Of a stretch of DNA of 64,000 nt, positions 29,561-40,498 are shown in pieces. Both the position numbers and the translations under genes were made by a program. Numbering within the stretch: position 1 is the stretch's first letter; the number at the start of each line of letters is the position of its first letter. The DNA is from Bagarius yarrelli. Lineage: Eukaryota; Chordata; Actinopteri; Siluriformes; Sisoridae. Location: the NCBI GenBank assembly GCA_005784505.1, contig VCAZ01000003.1, positions 9,179,510 through 9,243,509 of the forward strand, given 5' to 3'. The notes under the pieces were generated by a model. It was not told where the DNA came from, made no database searches, and saw only the letters and a program-made list of their open reading frames with translations.

Positions 29561-31514
29561 ACGAGAATAGAGGATGAATTATTAATTAACTATAAATAAT
29601 GTCAATCTACAGAAATGTGAATGAGCAAATGTGTTATTTACAGATGAAAGCGGTGGCAGATGACAGTTCTAGGGTACTTTGTGTGTTTAGATGGGATATG
29701 AGCTGGAGAAAAAAATGTTTTTGTGTCTGGCTGTTTTGGTGCTCTGTAGCGCCTGCCAGAGGGCAACATTTTAAAGAAAAAATTGTGTGGGATGTGAGGC
29801 ATCCAGAGTGATTATTTTTGCTCTCTGAAAGAGTAAAGATCTTCAGTAATATCTTGTCTTTTTAACATGCTTACTAGTTTAAAGCAGTGTTTATGGTGAA
29901 ATAAGCCAAATGTCAAAGTGTGTTTTACCTCCAAAGCAATCACCTTTCGGCATTCATACTGCAATCACACACACTTTGCATACATTAAACTGACAACAAA
30001 GTGAAAAGCATCCATCTCTCGGCTGGGTAATTAACATGGAAATTGCCGAGCTGTATTTTAACTGCTCTCTGCTCCCCCCTTCAGCCCTGATGGGCGTGTC
30101 TCAACGACACACAACTAATGAATGAGCTAGTGATTTATGGATAAGGAAGCCTCTATTGTATGTGTGTGTGTGTGTGGGAGAGAGACATTTTTGTGTGTGT
30201 GTTTCTAAAGGTCACCGTTTTGGCTAACTCTGTCCAATTTTGCACTGACGGTCAGTAATACATCATCGGATCAACACTATTACTAAAACACAATGGCAGT
30301 TCAGTCTCATTTCATCCACACAAAGGCAGGAAATCTATCCAAATGTAGACTAGTGTAGTCAAGCCTTTAATAATTTAAAGCTGTGTAACAAGATCCAGCT
30401 CTGGACACATTTATAAGCAGGATAAGCAACTCCTCCCGTTCAAGTCTCTTAAGTTGAACTGCTGCTTGTTTTTTTGGTTTTTTTAGCTTTTGTTTCTGTA
30501 TCTCACCTCAGGCCATTATGTCTAACGTAGAAGCACAAGGATCTTCTTCATCCACTATTGTTTTTTTCTTGATTTGCTTATCAGCCTCCAGTTACCTTCG
30601 TCTTACTTTCCATTCCAGTTTTCATGTTCCCCAAGTCACTCTCGGATCTCTCACTCTATATCCTCAGGGTTATGTGGAAGAAGGTTTTTTTTTTCTTCAT
30701 GTCCCCTTCTGTCTCACTAGTTTAAGTCTCTTCGTTCTTCTATTTCTCTTCCAGCACATCTCTAAATCCTTTCCTCTCTTCTTTTTCGCTGCTCTTTGCT
30801 CAGAGCGCAGTGCCAGTGGCATTATGTCTTGTTTCCATAAGCTTATCTTCCAGATGGAAGTTCAGGTTTTAAAGAAACTAGATACAAATCCTTTTTTTTT
30901 CTCTCTTCCAGCTCACACATCACTGTCGAAATCAACTGTCACGTGTAAACTGTTGTCTAGTGATTGTTAATACTTAAGAAAGCTTTTCGATGAGAATTTT
31001 TCAAACCAATCAAATTCGACTCCACATATGATTCACCAAATGTGTTTTATTTCATTTTTACAAAACAACAAGGACTCTACCAAAACGTTGTCTGTCAGCT
31101 GAACAGAATTTTATCCTTTTTTTTCTGAATGGAACACATTTTCACACTGGCACTGAAGCAGTCCTTGAAAAAACAAAACAAAACAAAAGAAAAACAGACA
31201 AACACAGTGTGGAGTTTGGTCAGACCTTATTGGAGTTTCAAATAAAAGCTAATCTTGTTCGTAGCTAAAACACACATTGTGCTCTGTTATCCTGTTGTGG
31301 CTCTCCGATGCAACATCATGGACGCGATCAAAAAAGTACTGTGTACATTTCTACTAAAAAAAAAGGTTGGCACATTCAGACAATAACTTTTTTTTTTAAG
31401 AATTTATAATCGGACAGTTTGACGTTCTCTTTTCTCATCTATTTTCTTATAAATACAATATATTTCTTCTTTCTCTTGATCTGGACCCCATGTAAAAAGC
31501 TAAGAGAAGACTAT

Positions 31515-31670
31515 TTACAGTGACAATGGGAGTTCAAATGGCCCCACCATGAAAGTCATAAATAACAATAAGAAGAAGAAAAAGAATAACGTAATGAAAC
31601 GTCCATGATTTGTATGTGATGAGGCAGATAATGAATCTGTGTACTCGTCCTCATCCTCCTCTCTGCTCAT
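31515..31670 (-). CDS. Possible alternative last exon of robo3 (weak)
   Basis: The minus strand has a fair acceptor (tttcttgcctgaaagaacag|) followed in phase 0 by MSREEDEDEYTDSLSASSH, an acidic segment reminiscent of the acidic Robo1 end. Phase matches the GAG|GTGTGA donor at 34262. Against it, the frame then runs into a hydrophobic FFFFFLLLF stretch that is unlike any Robo tail, before TAA at 31515. Confidence 0.25.
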   Translation of the reverse strand: MSREEDEDEYTDSLSASSHTNHGRFITLFFFFFLLLFMTFMVGPFELPLSL

Positions 31671-34255
31671 CTGTTCTTTCAGGCAAGAAAATGAGAGAAT
31701 ACTGACGACTGGCTTGAGCAAAGAGGTTTTTTTCCCCCTCTATGTTCATTGGCATTCACTTATCTCATCTCCTACAAAAACACAAAAAATAAAGCCAAAA
31801 GAAAAAAAAAATAATTAGATTTGTGTTTATAATATTAAAAAACAGATATTAATCACAATTATTCCACAAACATTTTCATTTTCTGTTAGGAAGCAAAGCC
31901 AGTCCTAAAGAACTAAAAGAAGCTTGGTTAGTTCCCAAATTAATAGAAAAAGTAATTGATATTGACTAATTTTAATTGCAGTCTGGTTCCATAAACTGCT
32001 TCGGGAATCATTAATGGTATCCTGTGTGTCTTCTATGAGTTTTAGTAAGAATCTTTCTGTCTGGTTCCCCAAAAAGAAACTTGTTTTCGCTAACGATTTT
32101 TTTTCCTTATGTTATCTTTATTTGTTTTTTTCTTTAACACAGTCGCCTTTGGCTTTCTCATTAGGAACCTAAAGCTCCATCTGGATTCAGGAAAGCTGTT
32201 CTGGTTAGTTCCGATAGGTACGTCCTAAATTATTCCTAAACTTTTACACACTATTTGATGCCATTTTGTAGTATAAATAGTGTGAGTGTGTTTATGCTGA
32301 AAATCCTAAGTAAAAAGTGCAGTTTATTGAAAGGGCGGAGCTTCTGAGCGCTGATGGTGAAGAAAAAAAATTCATCACTAATGAGCACAAAGGGACGCCA
32401 CTAAGAGGGAGAAAGTTATGAAGAGTCTAAGGGCTCATGCACTTATATGGGCCCCAGAGATCTTCTTCATTATTAGTAACAGTACTAGCAGTAATGTAAT
32501 AGTATGAATGGGTGTGGTAGGGGGCCCAATCTCATATTTTTTTATAGGGCCCAAAATTGACAGCAGCACCCTTGCCTATGAGCCATGCTGTGTGAGTTAC
32601 TTTTGGCCTTTTTTTTTAACAATTTATTTTAATATACTTTAATTGGCTAAAGCTAGCAGTGTCAAATTACAGGCATTTTAAGACATTTGCGATTGACTAG
32701 AAAATGGCTTATACCTTAGCCTATAAAAATGTCTAAATATTTGAATACACTTCTAAATGAAACACATTAGATGCAGATTGTATAGTGTGCAGTAGATCAT
32801 TTGGGATGCAGCTCCATTTCTAGACGCTCTATATAACCAAAATAAATTGATGTAAATCATTTCCACATGAATAAAATATAGTGCCTCAACAAAATTACTG
32901 CCTGAAACATTGTATGTTAACAGACAGACGCAATTCTATTAATGTGTATATTTTATTCATGAGGAAATCATGTACATATTTGAATCTGATAAATTTAATG
33001 CATTTATTTCTTTCACTAGTATCCCGACTGGTTATCCTATGATCTGTCTCTCGAAGCCTCTTTCCCTCGCCACTGAGCACCTTTTCACGCGCCCTGTGCG
33101 GCTGGGAAAGATAACGATGAGGAAAAGGGTAACCCAAAACGCCCTCCCCCGGGAACACAGAGTCCTCTTTTGTCAGCGCTGCTCTTAAAACTCCCGGAGG
33201 GGAAACCTGAGAAGGGGGTGAGATCTGAGACTGGGGTCTGTGAAAGACACGAGTTTATGCCCTGTTTCCCATGGCAGAACTCTCCCGCTTAAGAGGGGGG
33301 AAAAAAGGTTCAGATCATAAAAAGAAAGAGGTTGGGGTCACCGCGATGGCATTCTGGGTGTGTTCTTTTTAGCTTTACTGAGTCTTTCTGTACTGCTGAT
33401 CAAAGCGCAGGTCAGACACAGAGTCTGCAGCACCAATACTACAGAACTTTGTTTAGAAATCAAACTCGTGAATGCCAACCCGTCTGAGCTCGAGCAACGG
33501 AGGTGTAAAATAATGCTGATGTTTTGTTAATGATGGAAAAGACTTTGAGCTGACACAAATCCAATTCTAAAATATCTTTGCAGATTTCAACTCAAAATTT
33601 CAATAACAATGATAAGGAATTCTGAAGATTCTACAAATGCAGTTGCACCAATCAGAAACTGCTATGAACTGATTTAATTTGGAGTTAACTTTAAAAACTT
33701 TGCCTTCTTGTCTTTCTAACATAAAACCCTGGAAAGCTCAGATTCTACCGTTTCTGGGAAAATCCCACATTTTTTGTATTTTTTTGGATTTTTGTATTTT
33801 CTTGTTCGACTCGTCTAGTATGGCACTGCATGCAAAACATCTTTCTGGATTAAATAGTGACTTTTCTACAGAAAAAGGACAAATTATAGTGGCAGTCTGA
33901 CAATTATAGTGGCAGCCTGACATCAATTGAGCAGGAAATATTGTGCTTCTCTTGTTCAACATGCACATTTTTAATCCATTCAAGACCCAAACTGGCTAGA
34001 AATATGAGCCGACTATCTTAATCATAGTAAGAAAATAAGAGGATGTAATATTTATGTACTGTGCCTAACTGCTAATAATTAAGGTGTTAGTTTTAGATTA
34101 GGATTAAAACCTAAGGCTTAAATGGCATTAAGGCTTTACCGCTCATTGGTGCTTTTTAAAACAGATTAGAGCCAATCCAGGGTTAAGTTGAAATAATTAC
34201 CCAAACATTCCCAACATTCAAGCAGCTGTAAGGCGATATTAGAACTTTCGAACTG
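31671..34255 (-). other. robo3: Downstream of robo3 stop, or its last intron
   Basis: No coding exon is recognised. The patch at about 33020-33360 is clearly more GC-rich and non-repetitive than its surroundings (for example 'cgccctgtgcggctgggaaa'), so it is a candidate conserved regulatory element. Minus-strand AATAAA occurs at about 32951 and 33002. Confidence 0.4.
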
Positions 34256-34401
34256 TCACACCTCACTCCTTTTTCGGCTGTTTCCGTGACCTCTGGATCC
34301 TGTTGAGCCTCGCGACGACGAGCTTCCTGTCGTGGAGCAATTGCTGGAAATCTGACCGCGGGGCAGAATGTTGTGCTTGTTGTAGGGGACAATATCATCA
34401 T
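34256..34401 (-). CDS. robo3: robo3 exon (last certain): C-terminal Ser-rich segment
   Basis: Encodes DDDIVPYNKHNILPRG and CSTTGSSSSRGSTGSRGHGN then SRKRSEV and TGA (34256-34258). It parallels the Robo1 end ILPYCRPTFPT...SSRGSGSRQRE (recalled). The last codons contain a potential donor, GAG|GTGTGA, so the stop may be used only if this intron is retained. The 3' end is thus uncertain by one exon. Confidence 0.88.
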
Positions 34402-37400
34402 CTGTGAAGTAATATTTTTAGAATATCATTAAGATGCTACATTGGAAAAATGGGTTTCATTAAAAATTTCAGCTGTGCCTGTGTGCTGCGTTGGCCGGGG
34501 TGTGTGTGTGTGTATATGTGTGTGTGTGTACTGAATCGGCACTGCACAGAGAGACAGTGGACTTCACTACAAGTCTTCTTACCATCTTTACGTCTTTGAG
34601 CTGAGTTCTTGCGGGTGTTCTGATCTCTCCTCTCCATGGAGGACAGAGAACCCCCGTCTCTTTCTAAGGATGTGTGTCCACACTCCAGGTCTCCTGCTGG
34701 GAGCTGGTACGGCTCGTCCTCAGGAGGGGGTTCTGGAGGAGGAGGCAGATCTGCAGAAAGAAAATCTGACCTTTAACACATACAATTTGTTTTAAGTTTA
34801 AATCACCTAACACACACTTAATATAACTTCATACACTTTTTGCTAACACACCATGATTCTCCCAATTTCTTTAAAGAGCTTCAGAATCATTTATCTCTTA
34901 TTTGCACACACTATTGACATTAGCAGCACTTCTAAGAATGTGAAGGCTCAGAGTCTATAACTATTGTATTAAATTAATGACTGATATCTAAGGATACATA
35001 AGATTCCGGTGGAAAACTCACAGCTGGAACTATAAATGCTAGGACAGATTTATATCTGTGATTCTGACAAATTATTTTGCACTCAGCTTCCAAATTAAAC
35101 AATTAATATCCTTAAAAAAATAAAGATTAATGAATATCGTGTTGCACAATTGCACATTATGACTACATAGTTATAACACAGTTATAAAATGCTTATTATT
35201 TATAATGGTACTAGCCAGATGAGGATAGGTAAATTCTTTGAAATTGTTTTAAAAACATAATCTAATGAGTTGCTACAGTACTGTGATTTAAAAAAAATGT
35301 TTGACTGAGTTAAAAATAAAAACAAGGCCCTTAACCCTAAATTTCTCAGTTGTATGAAAGAGTTTAATGGATAAGGGCATCTGCCAAATGCTGTAAATGT
35401 AAATGTTATGTACATATAATATGGTGGTACAATGGTATTATAGTAATAGGTACTATGAATGAAATTTAGACCTACTATGTCCACCATGTTGATATTGACC
35501 TGACCACAAGCAGCACACATTTAGTTGGATAAGTGTAATTTAACCTAACCTCTTCACTACTTTATTAGCTATATTAGATCAATTTTACTAACGGGATCTT
35601 AAAGTGTCCATTGTAGGTTATCTTGGGTACGATGAATCATACTACTTGTACAGTTTCTCATATACTATGTAGATTTACATTTGCGGAATTTGACAGACGC
35701 CTTTATCCAGAGAAACTTACATTTATTTCTTTTATATAACTGAGCAATTCAGGGTTAATGGCCTTGCTCAGGGGGCCAGATGTGGCAATATAGTAGTGCT
35801 GGGAATCGAACTCCGATTTTCCAATTAGCAGTCCAACACCTTCACCACTGCACTACTACTTCCCCCGTGTAGTAGGGAAGTATGCAATTTTTGGGCACAG
35901 TCTATGGCAATCTGGGCTGGTTTAATTAACAAATGATCAGAACTAAATCGAATAATAGGAAGTGGTAACTAATAGGAGGTGGTTACGGTATGGGACTGCT
36001 AACTGGAAGATTGTTGGTTTGATTCCCTGCACAACTGAGTTATCGCTGCTGGGCTTCAATTACTCAGTTGTATAAAAGGGATAAATGTAAGTCACTTTGG
36101 ATAAGGGCGTCTGCCAAATGCCAGAAATGTAAATGTAAATATAATTACAACTGCACGGACATCTTAAATGAGCTAACAGACCTAATGCTGGATGACTGAT
36201 TGACTCTTAGCAACCTACTACAGGCCTTCTCTAAAAGTATCTTACAGCATATGTAAACTAGGACCGCCTCATGTCTCAGTTATTTTAAAGCAATGTCATT
36301 ACAAATGCCGCTGTGCTACATCCAAATTCACAGCCGTGTATACACAAACACAGAACAGGACATATAACGAAACCCCAAGCTGCTCTCACCTCCTTGTATG
36401 ATGTCTCTGCGGTACTGGCTGCTCTTTGAGCTTTTCTTCTTTACCCGGGCTTTTTGGCCAGGAGGAGTTTGGACCTGCTCGCCTGCAGAGCTTCGTGCTC
36501 TCCCTAACAAAGAGAAAAAAACACATTTCATTTGATGTGGCTGCTCTAAAGCTCTCTTACTGACTCCTCTGAGAGTTTGTGTGTGGTATCTGTATAGACT
36601 GATATACAGTGACATTTTGTATAGACTAGAATATGTATTGTGACATTATTTCAGCGCTGACAATTGTAGCATATGGTAAAATGTAAATCATTTGAAATGG
36701 CTCCACTCTTGAGGTTTTCTTGTCATACGTAGGAATGATATGATTTTTATTCTTTGCATACTTAAACACAGAAACATCCCACATACACACCTGGCGCATT
36801 GACATTATCTACGCTCGGTGTTACTCCTTGGCTTAAATCCCGTCGGTGTGCTGTGCGCTGCGGTGTGCCAGTCTCCTGATCAGTCAGGTAGGGGTTGGAC
36901 TGCGTGAGAGGAGGGCTCGGAGCCCGCGGGATGGGCACTGGTCCACATGGCAACCGTCTATTAACATCAAATGGAGATAGAATGTGAATAAATTTATTAC
37001 ATGTCAACAAATATCTAGCTAAATAGACAGCTGTTAAATATTTCCATAAATGTTTCCATAAACTTTCACCATGTCACATCCGAAAAAAATGTTTTCTGAT
37101 TCTGTATCAGGAAATACACAGAAAGTGGGAGCAGGATCAATTATTTAGAAGGTCTCTGAACATTTCACTGAGGCACATACCAAGGAGTGAGCGGTGAAAC
37201 ACCTCCAGAGAGGAAGAAAAAGCAAATCAAATATCATAGTGTCATAGCAGGAAGGCGAAAGACATGGAGTCGACTCCCTGAAGGACGATGTGTGTGATAT
37301 ACAGACACAGTGTGTGTGTGAGGAGAATGCCATCCACTTCACACACACATTATAACAATACAAGCTGATGCCTGTGATATACGGATATACAGTAAAGCAG

Positions 37401-39426
37401 GGAAAACATCATCAACCTCTTGCACTTCAGGAATAATGTCATTTTTTTTAACACACAGTAACTACACATGTATAATATATTGAAAAGATGTGTTGGATAT
37501 GGGCACAAACCATAAAAGTATTTGTTTTCAGTTCTTGTTTATTTTGCATAACTACATTTTTATATCGTTTTGTTATTGACTAGTTCACAGTAGGAAGTAT
37601 TATGATTTATATTTTTTTCTATTCAGTTTAAGAATAAGAGTATAGGCCTGTAATAAACATGCAAAAATAGAAAGAGAAATGATGCTATTATTTTTTTTAG
37701 CTTCAAACTTGTTGGCCTTGGCTCATTTTCCATGTAGAACATATTATTAGTATTTTTAAATGTGATCTAACAGAGTAAATGGAAAATACTAACTATAAAT
37801 AATGTCTATATTGCTTGTAAGTGAGTTAAAGTAAAAATATAATAAGTGTCCATAAATCGTTATTGTGTTTATTAAAAAGCCGATTATGCAGTGGGTCCAC
37901 CAGACCTCTGAACATTGGCTAGTAAACAAAAACACCACCTGTTAAGTTGTGATTAAGCCTAACTAGACCTTTTAAAAAGCTCTGAATTTTTTTTTTTTTT
38001 AAAGTATTCAAAGTCTAGTACAGTGTGGTCTGCTCACAATTAAAGTGTTTTTTAATGATTTGTCTCACACCTGTCTCGCAAAACAGACATGAAGTGTTTT
38101 TCCTCATGGAATCGCTGTGACACCCATCTATTTAGTGTCGGTCACTTTTTTAGGGATGTGAACTATATTTAAATAGCCTGCAGGGTTGTCTGGTCTGAAT
38201 GTCTGTGTGCTGATGAAACACTGTGTGTTCACTGTCACACTAACTCATAGAAACTCCTCCATTCGTAAACAACCTGCTTCTTTAACACACGGTAACTACA
38301 CGTGTATAATATATTGAAAAGGTGTGTTAGATATGGACACAAACAAAGTTGTTGGCAAGTGAGAATAAATCTGTAAAAAACAGATAATAATAATTAAATA
38401 ATTCTTAATAATTCTTAAATCTTTCACCTTTATAATCAGTGGTACATTGTGGTAATTTCCTCTTCCCATAATGGCATGTTTTGCCCCTCTTCGTTTGCCA
38501 CGTTTCAAACAGTATCAGTATTTGTTTCCGGTTCTTTTTATTTTGAATAACTTAATTTTTGTGATTTTTTACTGTTTTTCTTTATTGACTAGTTCACAGT
38601 AGGAAGTATTTTGTTTGACATCTTTTCTATTTAGTTTCAGAATAAGAGTATTGGCCTTGCTGTGTTAAACAAGCAGAAACAATAATTTATTTCACAGAAT
38701 AGAAATATTAGCGTCAAACAGATAATATGTTTTAATCAGATGCAAACACAAGCCCTGTTTACATGCACACTATTTTGTAATTTTCACTAAGATTATTATT
38801 AAATATTCTGTTTAAAGGGGACCTTATTTATTCAGAGTTTTACATGTGCCGACCTTTTCTGTTGGAATAATTTTCTGACGAGCGCACAGCTCGTCTGTTA
38901 CTCCATGAATTTGATTATTTTCTGTCTTTTTAATCATGCAAAAATGATTTGTGCCGCATAATTGTGCTAGTTATAGACACTGTGTGCATGAGTTTGTGAT
39001 GTTGCTAAATTTTTTTTAAAAGACAGCGCACAGGCAACAGAACTCAAATGAAAGTCCGGAATAAGGATTGGTGAGAGTTGTGCTACCAAAATTTAGCAAA
39101 CTGGAGCATTTCCACTGGCCTAATTGTAATCAGAATACAATGCTCCATGTAAACAGGGCTACAGATATGAATAGATGGTGCAGCGTGTGCAGTTTTATTG
39201 TTGTGTTTGTTTACAGGATCTGATTTCATTGTTACTTTCAGGCAGGCATTGGCACGGTCAGATATTAACGTGTGGCTCTAAATAAAGCAATAATTTCTAT
39301 CCTTCTTTACTGTCAAGTCAGACTGACTGTGCTTTAAATGACCAAAATGGGAAAAATAAATACACAAATCTTTTGTTGAGACAGTGGTGGCACTTTAGAG
39401 GCTTGCAATTTGGTGTTAAAATAAAT

Positions 39427-39482
<56 letters not shown>

Positions 39483-40466
39483 ATTTTAAGCAAAAAACAC
39501 AGCTTAAAAAATCTTAATTCAAATACAGAAACAAATATAAATAACCACATTGTTTCACACGAGTAATAAAAAATGGAATCTCATGATAATCTCACCGTCC
39601 CAGCTGGTGTTGTTCAGACTGGTGCAGGCGTGCTGGTGAGTCGTTGCAGTGGCGTGCCTCCTCTCGCGGTGAGGGTGTGAGAGTGGCTGTGGACTGGTGG
39701 CTGTAGGAGGTGGTTGGAGACGAGGCATCACCCCTGGGAGGAGGACATGGTCCGTCCTCTGTCATGCCATCTGTTAGATAGGTTCTTTCTGGTAGTGGTG
39801 GACACCAATCTTCCTCGTCAGTGCTGTGACAGAAGCGGAAAAATGACTTAGGTGAGCATTTCTGTTACTGCGACTAGTGCAGCAAACACCACCTAATTCT
39901 TTAATCAATCAACCAGAGCATTGAGTTTCTACCTGACCAGCATATTAACTTCCACAGCGATGCAGCCTTTAAAACTGTGGCCTCTCGTGTTGGTTAAGAG
40001 AGAAAGGAGAATGTCAATCAGGTAATACCGTTGGAGTGACAGAGTTTGTCGTATCCTTAGGCTACGACATGTATTGTTATTATGTACACGTTCAAAGAGG
40101 TTGCGATTTATTAACGTAGCAGGGATTGGAACTATGACGATGAGTCAAATCTTGGAGTAAAGGGCAGGTATAAAGCTATCAACCTAATGCAATAATCAAA
40201 CCCATGTTCTCTGAAAAAGCCCTTGGGGGTCCGTGCAAAGGTCAACAAAGTTATCCTCAAGTTCATCGCAAATTGGAGAACTTCACTGAAGGCTAGTAAT
40301 GAAAATCGAGTTTGGATGTGTGGCTGTGTGTGTTGATGTGCTAAATGATCCTATTCGGCTTGGAGCAAGGAACATGAGAGGGGCTTTACCTATAGCTGAA
40401 AACGTTACTACAGACTGGCTGGACGTGAGAGGAAAACAGAAAGAGAAAGAGAGAGAGTAGGAGAGG

Positions 40467-40498
<32 letters not shown>

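Larger units (their letters stand above)
26251..31514. other. Convergent intergenic region robo4 / robo3
   Basis: I see no gene. Recognised contents are GT/AC microsatellites, a LINE fragment (about 27380-27515), CTAT microsatellites (27569-27757), an antisense SINE (27776-27950), a TIR element (28028-28905) and a 3'-UTR-like repeat (29454-29560). A non-repetitive patch at 26790-27110 is a weak conserved-element candidate. The 150-codon frame at 30518-30970 is a pyrimidine-bias artefact. 31040-31514 could be robo3 3' UTR: the minus strand has AATAAA at about 31046-31051. Confidence 0.55.
34751..36389 (-). other. robo3: robo3 intron with a SINE cluster
   Basis: Three SINE copies lie within 820 bp at 35322-35405 (+), 35671-35862 (-) and 35956-36140 (+). 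Nothing else is recognised. Confidence 0.75.
36958..39595 (-). other. robo3: robo3 intron with duplicated blocks and a MITE
   Basis: Contains repeat block B (37448-37675), block A (37681-38247), block B' (38278-38680), a TIR element (38751-39160) and an (AT)n run (about 39435-39470). No missing coding exon was found on the minus strand here. Confidence 0.7.

Noticed and set aside
30518..30970. 150-codon open frame on the + strand in the intergenic space
   Set aside because: Composition is pyrimidine-driven (long F/L/S runs); no domain, no splice or start context, and the sequence looks like non-coding T/C-rich DNA.
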